Below are positions 40,421 to 50,016 of a DNA stretch of 64,000 nt, in pieces; within the stretch, counting starts at the first letter, position 1; each line of letters starts with the position of its first letter. The notes under the pieces were generated by a model that worked only from the letters and a program-made list of their open reading frames with translations, did no database searches and was not told the DNA's origin. The position numbers were made by a program, and so were the translations under genes. The stretch is from positions 62,001 through 126,000 of the forward strand of contig SUGL01000001.1 in NCBI GenBank assembly GCA_004963905.1, given 5' to 3'. Origin of the DNA: Mesorhizobium sp. (lineage in GTDB: Bacteria; Pseudomonadota; Alphaproteobacteria; Rhizobiales; Rhizobiaceae).

Positions 40421-42188
40421 AGGCGGACCCAGCCGGATCGGTCGCTTTGGCCATCACCACCTCGACGATGCCGCGCGCGATCTCGCGTTCGCCCATGATC
40501 ACCGTGTCGGCGCCGAGCCCCTTCAGGTGCTCGACCTCGGCATCGGAATGGGCACGGGCAATGACGTTGATCGCCGGATTGGCGGCGCGGGCCCGAAGCA
40601 CGACCTGCCCGGCCTCGAAGGCATTCGGGATGGCAAGGATCAGCCGCTTCGCGCCTTCCGGATTGGCGGCGGAAAAGACCTCCGCGTTGGCGGCATTGCC
40701 GGCCACCGTCTCGATGCCGTCGGCCTTCAGCTTCGCCAGCGTCTTGTCGGCATCCTCGATGACCAGGAAGGGCAGGGCTGCTTCTTTCAGCGCGGCCCCA
40801 ACGAGGCCGCCGACGCGGCCATAGCCGATCAGGATAGAATGGCCGGTCAGCATCGACTTGGGCGGCGGGCCGTCCTCTTTCTCGGAAGTCGCCGGCGTCG
40901 AAGCCACCTGACCCGGCTCCGTCGCCGGGCCGATCGGCCCTTCCTCCGGCGTGGCCGCGCCGGCGCGCCTTTCCAGCCATGGCTTCATCCGGTCGACGAG
41001 GAGGAACATCAGCGGGTTGAGCAGGATCGACAGGATGGCGCCGGCCAGGATCAGGTCGCGGCCCTGCTCGGGCAACAGCTTCAGCCCGACGCCGAGCTCG
41101 GCCAGGATGAAGGAGAATTCGCCGATCTGGGCGAGGCTGGCCGAAATCATCAGCGCAGTGGCGATCGGATAACGGAAGGCAATGACGATAACGAAGGCGG
41201 CGAGCGACTTGCCGATGACGATGATGGCAAGCGTGGCCAGTATGGGAAGGCCGTTGCTGACGAGGCTGAATGGGTCGAACAGCATGCCGACCGAGACGAA
41301 GAACAGCACCGAGAATGCGTCGCGCAGCGGCAGCGATTCCTCGGCCGCGCGGTGGCTGAGCTCGGATTCGCTCATGATCATGCCAGCGAAGAAGGCGCCG
41401 AGCGCCAACGAGACGCCGAACAGTTTCGCCGCGCCGAAGGCGACGCCGAGCGCAATGGCGAGCACCGAGAGCCGGAACAGCTCGCGCGAGCCGGTATGGG
41501 CGACATAATGCAGGATCCACGGGATGACCCTGCGGCCGACGATCAGCATGACGACGACGAAAGCGGCAACCTTGGCGAGCGTCATGCCGACCACGCCCCA
41601 GATGCCGTAGCTGGCAGGCAGCGACAGCAGGCTCGAATGGTCGTCCACCTGCGGCTGGCCGCCGAGCACGCCGGCGAGCGCCGGCAGCAGCACCAGCGCC
41701 AGCACCATGGCCAGATCCTCCACGATCAGCCAGCCGACGGCGATGCGGCCGCGCTCGGTCTCGATCAGTCGCCGTTCCTGCATGGCGCGCAGCAGCACCA
41801 CGGTCGAGGCGACGGATAGAGCGAGGCCGAAGACCAGGCCGGCGCCCAGGGACCAGCCGAGCAGCCAGGCGAGGCCGGCGCCGAGCAGCGTGGCAAAGCC
41901 GATCTGCACGATGGCGCCGGGCACGGCGATGGCGCGGACGGACAGAAGATCCTTCAGCGAGAAATGCAGGCCGACGCCGAACATCAAGAGGATGACGCCG
42001 ATCTCGGCGAGCTCGTTGGCGAGGCTGGCGTCGGCGACGAAGCCCGGCGTGTTCGGGCCGACCAGGACGCCGGCTATCAGATAGCCGACCAGCGGCGGGA
42101 TGCGGAAACGGTTGGCCAATGCTCCGAAGACGAAAGCAAGCCCCAAACCGGCGACGATGGTGGCGATAAGGGGCGTGTCATGCGGCAT
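40419..42188 (-). CDS. Kef/YbaL-type cation:proton antiporter with NAD-binding domain (CPA2)
   Basis: 589-residue inner-membrane monovalent cation:H+ antiporter. About 12-13 transmembrane helices occupy residues 5-390, with LVGYLIAGVLVGPNTPGF, EIGVILLMFGVGLHFSLKDL and ILAELGVGLKLLPEQGRDLI as family features. After a Pro/Glu linker comes a TrkA-N (RCK) domain with LIGYGRVGGLVGAALKEA, which binds nucleotide and senses redox or potassium state. The C-terminus ends TDPAGSA. The TAG stop is at the edge of a palindromic repeat. The YbaL/RosB subgroup fits best. No KefF-type ancillary gene is nearby. Confidence 0.92.
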   Translation of the reverse strand: MPHDTPLIATIVAGLGLAFVFGALANRFRIPPLVGYLIAGVLVGPNTPGFVADASLANELAEIGVILLMFGVGLHFSLKDLLSVRAIAVPGAIVQIGFATLLGAGLAWLLGWSLGAGLVFGLALSVASTVVLLRAMQERRLIETERGRIAVGWLIVEDLAMVLALVLLPALAGVLGGQPQVDDHSSLLSLPASYGIWGVVGMTLAKVAAFVVVMLIVGRRVIPWILHYVAHTGSRELFRLSVLAIALGVAFGAAKLFGVSLALGAFFAGMIMSESELSHRAAEESLPLRDAFSVLFFVSVGMLFDPFSLVSNGLPILATLAIIVIGKSLAAFVIVIAFRYPIATALMISASLAQIGEFSFILAELGVGLKLLPEQGRDLILAGAILSILLNPLMFLLVDRMKPWLERRAGAATPEEGPIGPATEPGQVASTPATSEKEDGPPPKSMLTGHSILIGYGRVGGLVGAALKEAALPFLVIEDADKTLAKLKADGIETVAGNAANAEVFSAANPEGAKRLILAIPNAFEAGQVVLRARAANPAINVIARAHSDAEVEHLKGLGADTVIMGEREIARGIVEVVMAKATDPAGSA

Positions 42189-42399
42189 TGTCTATGGGGC
42201 GCCTTTCGGAAATTCACGATGTCGGATAAGCGCCGCCCGAGGCCGCCGCCCGTGGCAATATGATGGAGAGCGCGGCGATGATGCAACCATGGCCGGGCAG
42301 AAATCGGCGCCGGGGCGGGTTCCGAAAAAAGAAAGGCACTCGGCCGCCGTCGGCAGACCGCGGCGTCAAGCGCTCGATGTCCTCTCGCCGTGCGGCGTT

Positions 42400-42837
42400 T
42401 CAGGCCGCCAGGAGCAGACCCTCTATCTCGAAGATGGTGTGGTTGGTCAGCGTCTTGGGGATTTCGGCCTGAACTTTTTCGCAGACTTCCTTGTGCAGCT
42501 TTTGCCGCATTTCGCCCAGCACCCGCGGCGGCGCAATCAGCACGATCTCTTCGAACTGACCCCGGTGCGCAAGCTTGTAGAGCCGGTCGGCAATATCGTC
42601 AGCAAAACGTTCCTTTCCCAAGCGATGCCAGTCGGTTTCTTCGATCGCGCTGCGCGGCCCTTCGGCGTATCGGCCCGGTTTGTCGGTCCCTTGCTCCCGG
42701 GTGGCAGGATTTTCCTGCTCCATTTCATGCACGACCTGCAGGTTCGGATATTTGGTGTCGCCCTCGTTGCGGAGGAAAAGCGCCTTCTCGCCGTCAGCCA
42801 CGATAACCCAAAGACCGCGTTTCAGCTTGATGCTCAT
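42400..42837 (-). CDS. baeRF-family 12 / host attachment protein
   Basis: 145-residue soluble protein from ATG at 42837, preceded by the strong ribosome site GGAGGAG. The pattern WVIVADGEKALFLRNEGD, TDKPGRYAEG, DWHRLGKERFADDIADRLYK and ELVLIAPPRVLGEMRQKL-like IVLIAPPRVLGEMRQKL matches the so-called host attachment family (baeRF-12), which is related to the archaeal/eukaryotic release factor eRF1 middle domain. Biochemical role is unknown. It is transcribed in the same direction as the antiporter gene, 211 bp upstream of it. Confidence 0.85.
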   Translation of the reverse strand: MSIKLKRGLWVIVADGEKALFLRNEGDTKYPNLQVVHEMEQENPATREQGTDKPGRYAEGPRSAIEETDWHRLGKERFADDIADRLYKLAHRGQFEEIVLIAPPRVLGEMRQKLHKEVCEKVQAEIPKTLTNHTIFEIEGLLLAA

Positions 42838-43268
42838 GGCGCTCCTCCTTTCAGTTTCCAGATCTTGTCGATCAGGCCTCGAAGCGCAGCCTGTCGGCGG
42901 GATGGGATCGCTAGCCAAACGTGCCGCCGAGCGCGATTGTTCCAGCCAAGGACGACGACCGCGATCATCTCTTTGCAAAGTGCAGCAACCGGGCGCCGGT
43001 GAGGGTACGGCTTTAATCTACTAACTTAGTAGAAATTAGAAAAAACCGTTTTGCCGCGCTGAGGGGACGGCGCTAAAAATCATGCTGGATCAATGGTCGC
43101 AAGCGGGGTGTCTGGACACCTCAAGCTCCGGCGTAGAATTTTTTTCTCCTGCCTTTCGCGGCTGCGAAAAAGCGATTGCCTGCCATCATGGGATGCGCGA
43201 GTGCTTGCCTTCTGGTTTTTGCCGCGCCCGCATAAAACTGCCAGACTGTTCTCTTAATCGTTGTCGCC
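42838..43268. promoter_or_regulatory. 431-bp promoter region of the sulfur operon with a 17-bp palindrome
   Basis: No gene is supported. At 43017-43033 lies a perfect palindrome TCTACTAA-C-TTAGTAGA set in AT-rich sequence, 236 bp upstream of cysG. Its symmetry and position suggest a repressor site for sulfur control, perhaps of the Rrf2/CymR type; that family assignment is inference. The remainder has no feature I can name. Confidence 0.6.
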
Positions 43269-44750
43269 ATGTCGCCAGCCAATGCCAAGCTCAACGCCTT
43301 CCCCGTCTTCCTGCGGGTCGACGGCGAAGCCGTGGCCATCGTTGGCAACGGCGAAGGGGCGCTTGCCAAGGCCAGGCTGCTCGCGCAGTCGAGCGCGGCG
43401 CTGCGCATCATCGCGGACGATGCCGATCCCGAACTTCTGAATTTCATCGCAACCGCCGGCGCCGTTCATGTCGATGCCGCCTATGATGCCGCCCAGCTCG
43501 CAGGCGCGGCCATGGTGTTTGCCGCCAGCGGTGACGAGGCGCTCGACCGCCGGGTCGCCGAAGATGCGCGCCGGTTGGGCATCCCGGTCAACGCCGTGGA
43601 CCGGCCGGAACTCTGCGATTTCTTTACGCCGGCGCTGGTCAACCGGGCGCCGGTCGCGATCGCCATCGGCACCGAGGGCGCCGGCCCGGTGCTGGCGCAG
43701 CTGCTGCGCGTGCGCATCGACCGCATGCTGTCGCCGTCGCTCGGCCGGCTGGCTGCCTTGGCGGCCTCGTTCCGTGCCGCCGCCGAGCGGCTGCCGAAAG
43801 GCAATCGCCGCCGCCGCTTCTGGAGCGACTTCTTCGCCGGCGCTCCCGCCAAGGCTGTCGAGGCCGGAGAATTCGCCAGGGCGCATGATGCGGCGCTCGA
43901 CCTTCTGGCTTCGAACGAGTTGGCGGCGGGCCATATCGCGTTGGTCGGCGCGGGTCCGGGCGCGGAGGATCTCTTGACGCTGCGTGCCCACCGCCTGCTC
44001 ATGGAAGCGGACGCGATCGTCTATGACGCGCTGGTGCCGGAGGCGATCGTCGCCATGGGCCGCCGTGACGCCGAGCGGCTGCCCGTCGGCAAGCGCAAGG
44101 GTTGCCATTCCAAGAGCCAGGAAGAGATCAATGCCCTGCTCATCGAGCTTGGCCGCGCCGGCAAGCGCGTGGTGCGGCTGAAGTCTGGCGATCCGCTGGT
44201 GTTCGGCCGTGCGGGCGAGGAGATGGCGGCGCTGCGCGGAGCCGGCATCGCTTACGAGGTGGTTCCGGGCGTCACCGCCGCCTTCGCCGCAGCCGCCGAT
44301 TTCGAACTGCCGCTGACGCTGCGCGGCGTGACCTCCTCGATGGTGTTCACCACCGGACACGACCTCAAGGGCAATTCGCTGCCCGACTGGGCCAAGCTCG
44401 CCATCTCCGGCGCCACCGTCGCCGTCTATATGGGCCGCTCGGTCGCTGCCGAAGTCGCTGGCCGGCTGATCGAAGCGGGACTGTCGCCGGACACTGCCGT
44501 CGCCGTCGTCGAGAATGCGAGCCTCGGCAATCGCCGCCGCTTCCACGGCACTTTGGCCGACCTGCCGTCGCTCGAAGCGCGCGCCGATCTCACCGGCCCG
44601 GTCATGACGATCATCGGCGACGCGGTCGCCGGCGCCAATTTCGAGCGATCCGAGCCGCTCGCGACACACAAGCACCAAGACACAGGGCGCGAAGACACAG
44701 GGCATGAAGAGGCCGCCGCCAGCACGGTGGCCGAAGGAGTACGGCAATGA
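43269..44750 (+). CDS. cysG: Siroheme synthase CysG
   Basis: 493-residue multifunctional enzyme making siroheme, the cofactor of sulfite reductase, from uroporphyrinogen III. The N-terminal precorrin-2 dehydrogenase/ferrochelatase part (about 1-210) has AIVGNGEGALAKARLLAQSS. The uroporphyrinogen methyltransferase (about 220-460) has ALVGAGPGAEDLLTLRAHRL, VVRLKSGDPLVFGRAGEE, VVPGVTAAFAAAA and AVYMGRS. A low-complexity His/Glu tail of about 30 residues ends it. Its stop overlaps the next start (ATGA). First gene of the sulfite-reduction operon. Confidence 0.95.
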   Translation: MSPANAKLNAFPVFLRVDGEAVAIVGNGEGALAKARLLAQSSAALRIIADDADPELLNFIATAGAVHVDAAYDAAQLAGAAMVFAASGDEALDRRVAEDARRLGIPVNAVDRPELCDFFTPALVNRAPVAIAIGTEGAGPVLAQLLRVRIDRMLSPSLGRLAALAASFRAAAERLPKGNRRRRFWSDFFAGAPAKAVEAGEFARAHDAALDLLASNELAAGHIALVGAGPGAEDLLTLRAHRLLMEADAIVYDALVPEAIVAMGRRDAERLPVGKRKGCHSKSQEEINALLIELGRAGKRVVRLKSGDPLVFGRAGEEMAALRGAGIAYEVVPGVTAAFAAAADFELPLTLRGVTSSMVFTTGHDLKGNSLPDWAKLAISGATVAVYMGRSVAAEVAGRLIEAGLSPDTAVAVVENASLGNRRRFHGTLADLPSLEARADLTGPVMTIIGDAVAGANFERSEPLATHKHQDTGREDTGHEEAAASTVAEGVRQ

Positions 44751-45052
44751 AGGTTCTGACCGCGAACAGGCTCTCCGACGGCATCGCCGTCTGGTACGCC
44801 GATGGCGACTGGGCGGAGACAGTCGGCCATGCCGACATCGCCCACGACAAGGTGGCTGAGGACAGGCTGGAGGCGATCGGCGCCGCGGCGGCCGCCAACA
44901 ACGAAGTGGTCGACGTCAACATCATCGATGTCACTGTGATCAATGGATTGGTCGAGCCGGTGCGGCTGCGCGAGAAGATCCGCGCCGCGGGTCCCACCAT
45001 CCGCACCGATATCGGCAAGCAGGCGTCCCCGGCACCAGCCCGGGCGGCATAA
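44747..45052 (+). CDS. DUF2849 protein of the sulfite reductase operon
   Basis: 101-residue soluble protein starting MKVLTANRLSDGIAVWYADG, the DUF2849 signature, with NEVVDVNIIDVTVINGLVEP after it. It overlaps cysG by four bases and precedes cysI by 43 bp. In alphaproteobacteria this family is found between cysG and cysI; its role is unknown. A helper or electron-transfer adaptor for sulfite reductase is possible. Confidence 0.88.
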   Translation: MKVLTANRLSDGIAVWYADGDWAETVGHADIAHDKVAEDRLEAIGAAAAANNEVVDVNIIDVTVINGLVEPVRLREKIRAAGPTIRTDIGKQASPAPARAA

Positions 45053-45095
45053 GTTTCAAGGAAAGAGCGGGCGGACGCGCCCCGGAAGACGAAGC

Positions 45096-46766
45096 ATGTA
45101 CCGTTACGACGAGTTCGACCAAGATTTCGTTCGCGCCCGCGTCGCCGAGTTCAGCGACCAGGTGCAGCGCCGGCTCGCCGGCGAGATCACCGAGGACCAG
45201 TTCCGGCCGCTCAGGCTGATGAACGGCGTCTATCTGCAGCTGCATGCCTATATGCTGCGCATCGCCGTGCCCTACGGCACGCTGAACAGCCGGCAGTTGC
45301 GCATGCTCGGCCACATCGCCCGCAAATACGACAAGGGCTACGGCCACTTCACCACGCGCCAGAACATCCAGTTCAACTGGCCGGCGCTGTCGGATATTCC
45401 GGCGATCCTTGCCGATCTGGCGAGCGTCGAGATGCATGCCATCCAGACCAGCGGCAACTGCATCCGCAACGTCACCGCGGACCATTTCGCGGGTGCCGCC
45501 GCCGACGAGGTCGCCGATCCGCGCCCCTACGCGGAAATCCTGCGCCAATGGTCTTCGGTGCATCCGGAGTTCTCGTATCTGCCGCGCAAGTTCAAGATCG
45601 CGGTGACCGGCGCCGAGCGCGACCGCGCCGCCATTCAGACACATGACATCGGCCTGCACCTGAAGAAGAATGCTGCCGGCGAGCTCGGCTTTGCCGTCTA
45701 TGTCGGCGGCGGCCAGGGCCGCACGCCGATGGTGGCCAAGAAGATCCGCGACTTCCTGCCGGAAGCCGAGCTGTTGTCCTACTGCACGGCGATCTTGCGC
45801 GTGTACAACCTCTATGGCCGCCGCGACAACAAGTTCAAGGCGCGCATCAAGATCCTCGTCCACGAGACCGGCGTCGAGGAGATCACCCGCCAGGTCGAGG
45901 CCGAATGGCAGGAACTCAAGGACGCCGAGCTGAAGCTGCCGGATGCCGATATCCAGGCTATCAACGCCTATTTCGCGCCGCCGGCATTGCCGGACCGGCC
46001 GGAAGGCGACGCGCAGGTGAAGCAGGCGCGGCTCGATTCCAAGAGTTTCTCCGAATGGCTCGACCAGAATGTCGTGACACATCGCCACCCTGACTATGCG
46101 GCGGTGACGATCTCGCTCAAGGGCATCGGCGAGGTTCCCGGCGACGCCAGCGATAGCCAGATGGAAGCCGTTGCCGACATCGCCGAGAAATATGCCTTCG
46201 ACGAGCTGCGCGTCAGCCATGAGCAGAACCTCATCCTGCCGCACGTGGCGCGCGCCGACCTCAAGGCGGTCTATGACGCGCTGGTCGAGATCGGCCTGGC
46301 GACGGCCAACTCCAACCTGATCAGCGACATCATCTCCTGCCCCGGCCTCGACTATTGCTCGCTGGCCACGGCGCGTTCCATTCCGGTGGCGCAGGAGATT
46401 TCTCGCCGCTTCGCCTCGCTGGAGCGGCAGCGCGAGATCGGCGAATTGAAGCTGAAGATCTCCGGCTGCATTAATGCCTGCGGCCATCATCATGTCGGCC
46501 ATATCGGCATTCTCGGCGTCGAGAAGAAGGGCACCGAACTCTACCAGGTGACGCTCGGCGGCTCGGCCGACGAGAATACCTCCGTGGGCGAGATCATCGG
46601 CCGCGGCTTCTCTTCTGAAGAGATCACAGATGCCATCGAGCAGATCGTCGAAACCTATCTCGGCCTTCGGCTCAGTCCCGACGAACGTTTTATCGACGCC
46701 TACCGCCGTGTCGGTCCCGCGCCGTTCAAGGAGGCGCTCTATGCTGGCGAAACCAAGGCCGCTTGA
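45096..46766 (+). CDS. cysI: Sulfite reductase hemoprotein CysI
   Basis: 556-residue siroheme/[4Fe-4S] enzyme reducing sulfite to sulfide in the cytoplasm. The start MYRYDEFDQDFVRARVAEF at 45096 follows GGAAGACGAAGC. GYGHFTTRQNIQFNWP, QTSGNCIRNVTADHFAG and the cluster/siroheme cysteines SCPGLDYCSLA...SGCINACGHHHVGHIG are complete. No CysJ flavoprotein is encoded in the operon, so electrons may come from ferredoxin or another partner. It overlaps cysH by 26 bp. Confidence 0.94.
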   Translation: MYRYDEFDQDFVRARVAEFSDQVQRRLAGEITEDQFRPLRLMNGVYLQLHAYMLRIAVPYGTLNSRQLRMLGHIARKYDKGYGHFTTRQNIQFNWPALSDIPAILADLASVEMHAIQTSGNCIRNVTADHFAGAAADEVADPRPYAEILRQWSSVHPEFSYLPRKFKIAVTGAERDRAAIQTHDIGLHLKKNAAGELGFAVYVGGGQGRTPMVAKKIRDFLPEAELLSYCTAILRVYNLYGRRDNKFKARIKILVHETGVEEITRQVEAEWQELKDAELKLPDADIQAINAYFAPPALPDRPEGDAQVKQARLDSKSFSEWLDQNVVTHRHPDYAAVTISLKGIGEVPGDASDSQMEAVADIAEKYAFDELRVSHEQNLILPHVARADLKAVYDALVEIGLATANSNLISDIISCPGLDYCSLATARSIPVAQEISRRFASLERQREIGELKLKISGCINACGHHHVGHIGILGVEKKGTELYQVTLGGSADENTSVGEIIGRGFSSEEITDAIEQIVETYLGLRLSPDERFIDAYRRVGPAPFKEALYAGETKAA

Positions 46767-47505
46767 CCGGACGGGCGGCGTCGAGGCCGGCGTCGCCGCG
46801 GAAGCGGCAGGGCTCGACGCGCTGCTTGGCCATCTGAAGCCGATCGAGATCATCGAACGCTCGGCGCGTGAATTCTTCCGCGGCGAGGTCGCCGCCGTGT
46901 CGTCCTTCGGTGCGGATTCAGCGGTGCTCCTGCATATGATCGCCAAGATCGACCGCTCGCTGCCGGTGATCTTCCTCGATACCGGCAAGCATTTCGAGGA
47001 AACGCTGGGCTATCGCGACGCGCTGGTGGCCGATTTCGGCCTCACCGATGTCAGGGTGATCAAGCCGGACGAGGCGGCGCTCGAACGTATCGATCCGACC
47101 GGCAGGCTGCATGAAACCGACACCGACTCCTGCTGCAATGTGCGCAAGGTCGAGCCGCTGGCGCGCGGCGTCGAGCCGTTCCGCGCCTGGTTCACCGGGC
47201 GCAAGCGCTTCCAGGCTTCGACGCGCGCGGCGCTTCCCGTCTTCGAGGCGGTCGGCTCGCGCATCCGCATCAATCCGCTGGCGCATTGGACGACGTCGGA
47301 CCAGGCCGACTATATGCGCGCGCATGCGCTGCGTGAAAATCCGCTGGTCGCCTATGGCTATCTCTCGATCGGCTGCTTCCCCTGCACGCAACCGGTACAG
47401 CCTGGCGAGGACGCGCGTAGCGGCCGCTGGGCAGGTCACGCCAAGACCGAATGCGGCATTCATCTCTCGGGACTGGAGAAGTCGCTGACCGACGCTTCAC
47501 TTTAG
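46741..47505 (+). CDS. cysH: Assimilatory adenylylsulfate (APS) reductase
   Basis: 254-residue thioredoxin-dependent enzyme reducing adenylyl sulfate to sulfite. It has SSFGADSAVLLHMIAK (PP-loop), LDTGKHFEETLGYRD and the iron-sulfur cysteines CCNVRKVEPL and GCFPCT, which mark the [4Fe-4S] APS-reductase type rather than PAPS-specific CysH. The catalytic motif ECGIHLSG ends the protein. The start at 46741 lies inside the cysI 3' end. Confidence 0.93.
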   Translation: MLAKPRPLDRTGGVEAGVAAEAAGLDALLGHLKPIEIIERSAREFFRGEVAAVSSFGADSAVLLHMIAKIDRSLPVIFLDTGKHFEETLGYRDALVADFGLTDVRVIKPDEAALERIDPTGRLHETDTDSCCNVRKVEPLARGVEPFRAWFTGRKRFQASTRAALPVFEAVGSRIRINPLAHWTTSDQADYMRAHALRENPLVAYGYLSIGCFPCTQPVQPGEDARSGRWAGHAKTECGIHLSGLEKSLTDASL

Positions 47506-47600
47506 GGTATATCGCTATTCGCGTGATGTCGGCCCCGCAAAGTCACGGCTGCTGGCCGTCTGCCGGCTCGCTTGGGACTGTTTGGACTTTAGGATTTTTG

Positions 47601-48134
47601 ATGACTGAATCGACGACACCCGGGACCCGCCTCTGGACCCCGAAGGGTTTTCGCGAGGACGACTGGACCCACGCCGAAAGCGCCGAGGCGCTTGCCGGCA
47701 ATGGCCGCTTCATCCTGCCGTTGCAGGCTTTCCTGGCGCTCGATGACGAGACCCGCAAGTCGGCCAAGGAGCGCATCGGCGTGCTGTTGCTGCCCGGCGA
47801 CGAACTCGACAAGATCGTCGGCCTGCTCGACCAGCTGTCGCTGGTGGCGCTGGCCTTTCCGGCCTTCAACGACGGCCGCTCCTTCTCCAAGGGCGAGCTG
47901 CTGCGCAGCCGCCATAACTTCAAGGGCGCGGTCCGCGCCACCGGCCAGGTGCTGGTCGATCAGCTGCCGCATATGCTGCGGCTCGGCTTCGACGAATTCG
48001 AGGTCTCCAATCCGGTGCTCTTGAAGCGGCTGGAGGAAGGGCGTACCGGCGGCCTGCCGGTCTATTACCAGCCGGCGGTGGAGCCGGAAGCCAAGGGACC
48101 GAAGTATTCCTGGCGGCGCAAGCGCTCCATCTGA
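47601..48134 (+). CDS. DUF934 protein of the sulfur assimilation operon
   Basis: 177-residue soluble protein. The family core reads GVLLLPGDELDKIVGLLDQL, ALAFPAFNDGRSFSKGELLR (FxDGR-type motif) and GEVRATGQVL-like GAVRATGQVLVDQLPHMLRLGF. DUF934 genes nearly always lie beside cysI/cysH and siroheme genes in proteobacteria, so a helper role in sulfite reduction is likely though unproven. ATG at 47601 has only AGGA as a ribosome site. Confidence 0.9.
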   Translation: MTESTTPGTRLWTPKGFREDDWTHAESAEALAGNGRFILPLQAFLALDDETRKSAKERIGVLLLPGDELDKIVGLLDQLSLVALAFPAFNDGRSFSKGELLRSRHNFKGAVRATGQVLVDQLPHMLRLGFDEFEVSNPVLLKRLEEGRTGGLPVYYQPAVEPEAKGPKYSWRRKRSI

Positions 48135-48212
48135 CGCAGCGGCATCTTTACAAGTTTCGCGGCTGAGCTTTCTCTGGCGGTACGGACGGAAACATCCGCC
48201 GGGGAGGGAACC

Positions 48213-49820
48213 ATGCGTTACGACTATGTGATCGCCGGCGGCGGCTCCGCCGGTTGCACCCTTGCCGCCAGACTTTCCGAAGATCCTTCGAAGACGGTCT
48301 GCCTGCTCGAAGCGGGAGGCGACGGCAAGGATCTGCTGATCCGCGCGCCGGCCGGCATCATCGCGCTGCTGCCGGGGCGGCCGAAGATCAACAACTGGGC
48401 CTTCCAGACGGTGCCGCAAGAGGGTCTCGACGGCCGCAGGGGCTATCAGCCGCGCGGCAAGGCCCTGGGCGGCTGCAGCGCCATCAACGCCATGCTCTAC
48501 ACGCGGGGCAACCGCCGCGACTATGACGAATGGGCCGACCTCGGCTGCGACGGCTGGTCGTGGGACGAGGTGCTGCCTTATTTCCGGCGCGCCGAGGGCA
48601 ACCAGCGTGGCTCCGATCCGCTGCATGGCGGCGATGGCCCGCTCAGGGTGGCGGAGCAGCAGGAGCCGCGCCCTATCGCAAAAGCCTTTGTCGAGGCTTG
48701 CGGTGAAAACCAGATCAGGCGCAACGACGACTTCAACGGCCCGGACCAGGAAGGGGCGGGGCTCTATCAGGTGACGCAGTTCTGGGGCGAGCGCCGCAAT
48801 GGCGAACGCTGCTCGGCGGCCGCCGCCTACCTGCATCCGGCGACCGGCCGGCGCAATCTCACCGTCGTCACCGGCGCGCATGCGACGGGCGTCGTGCTCG
48901 ACGGCAAGCGCGCCAAGGGCGTTCGCTATCGCATCGGCAAGGACGAAGCCGTGGCGGAAGCGAAGCGCGAAGTCATCCTTTGCGGCGGGGCGTTCGGCTC
49001 GCCGCAACTGCTTCTGCTTTCCGGCATCGGGCCGGCGGTCGAGCTCGCGGCGCATGGCATTCCGCTCGTCCACGAGTTGCCCGGCGTCGGCCGGAACCTG
49101 CAGGACCATCTCGATTTCATCCTGGCCTGGAAATCGCGGGAGACGGACCTGATGGGCATCGGCCTGCGCGGCATGCCGGGCTTGATCAGGCACATGTTGC
49201 GCTGGCGCAAGGATGGCACCGGCATGATCGCCACGCCCTATGCAGAAGCCGGCGCCTTTCTGAAATCCGATCCGGCGATCGAGCGTCCCGACCTGCAATT
49301 GCATTTCTGCATCGCCATCGTCGACGACCATGGCCGCAAGCTGCATATGGGCTATGGGTTTTCCTGCCATGTCTGCGTGCTGCGACCCTATTCGCGCGGC
49401 GCGGTAGGGTTATCGAGCGCCGACCCGCTGGCGCCGCCGCGCATCGACCCGCGCTTCCTGGAGGACGAGCGCGATGCCGACCTTCTGCTCAAAGGCGTGC
49501 GGATGATGCGCGCCATATTGGAGGCGCCGGCCCTGGCGAAATATCGCGCCAAGGAAATCTACACCGCCGGCGCTTCCGGCGATGCCGAGCTGATGGCGCA
49601 TATCAGGGCGCGCGCCGACACGATCTACCACCCAGTCGGCACCTGCAAGATGGGCATCGACGACATGGCCGTCGTCGACCCGAAGCTCAAGGTTCGCGGG
49701 CTGGAGGGGCTGCGCGTGGTCGATGCCTCGGTGATGCCGACCTTGATTGGCGGCAACACCAATGCGCCGACGATCATGATCGCCGAGAAGGCCTCGGATA
49801 TGATCCGGGCAGCCGCCTGA
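48213..49820 (+). CDS. GMC-family FAD oxidoreductase (choline/alcohol dehydrogenase-like)
   Basis: 535-residue flavoprotein. FAD-binding motif [22 protein letters not shown] signature 1 [19 protein letters not shown], signature 2 [16 protein letters not shown] and C-terminal HPVGTCKMG with the catalytic His. Closest in layout to AlkJ/BetA alcohol dehydrogenases; a specific substrate cannot be read from sequence, and no betaine genes are adjacent. Strong ribosome site GGGGAGGGAACC. Confidence 0.9.
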   Translation: MRYDYVIAGGGSAGCTLAARLSEDPSKTVCLLEAGGDGKDLLIRAPAGIIALLPGRPKINNWAFQTVPQEGLDGRRGYQPRGKALGGCSAINAMLYTRGNRRDYDEWADLGCDGWSWDEVLPYFRRAEGNQRGSDPLHGGDGPLRVAEQQEPRPIAKAFVEACGENQIRRNDDFNGPDQEGAGLYQVTQFWGERRNGERCSAAAAYLHPATGRRNLTVVTGAHATGVVLDGKRAKGVRYRIGKDEAVAEAKREVILCGGAFGSPQLLLLSGIGPAVELAAHGIPLVHELPGVGRNLQDHLDFILAWKSRETDLMGIGLRGMPGLIRHMLRWRKDGTGMIATPYAEAGAFLKSDPAIERPDLQLHFCIAIVDDHGRKLHMGYGFSCHVCVLRPYSRGAVGLSSADPLAPPRIDPRFLEDERDADLLLKGVRMMRAILEAPALAKYRAKEIYTAGASGDAELMAHIRARADTIYHPVGTCKMGIDDMAVVDPKLKVRGLEGLRVVDASVMPTLIGGNTNAPTIMIAEKASDMIRAAA

Positions 49821-49834
49821 ATCGTTGCCCGCTT

Positions 49835-49917
49835 GGTCGGACCAGGTTGTTCGATTCCGCCTCGGTTGAGCCGGCTCTGCCAGCCTGCCGGCAGGATCGA
49901 ATCCATCTGGTCAGACC
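49835..49917. repeat. Imperfect 24-bp inverted repeat after the GMC gene
   Basis: GGTCGGACCAGGTTG-TTCGATTCC at the left and GGATCGAATCC-ATCTGGTCAGACC at the right are complementary with about five mismatches. An inner CCTGCCGGCAGG palindrome lies near the right arm. Possible degraded terminator or repeat element. Confidence 0.55.
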
Positions 49918-49970
49918 ACCTTTGCGATTTGCACTTCCCCTTCCGCCGTCTTGCCCTTAGGATAGGCTTA

Positions 49971-49991
49971 TTATTTCGTGCTCCGAAATAA
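49971..49991. promoter_or_regulatory. Palindromic site before the PfpI gene
   Basis: TTATTTCG - TGCTC - CGAAATAA, a perfect 8-bp inverted repeat ending 25 bp before the ATG at 50017. The symmetry suggests a repressor site, but no regulator gene is adjacent. Confidence 0.5.
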
Positions 49992-50016
49992 ATAGCCAGC
50001 AAAGGGAGGAAACGGC

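Noticed and set aside
42260..42472. Small basic 70-aa frame near the baeRF gene
   Set aside because: It overlaps the 3' end of a well-supported gene on the other strand and is Arg/Ser-rich without any pattern.
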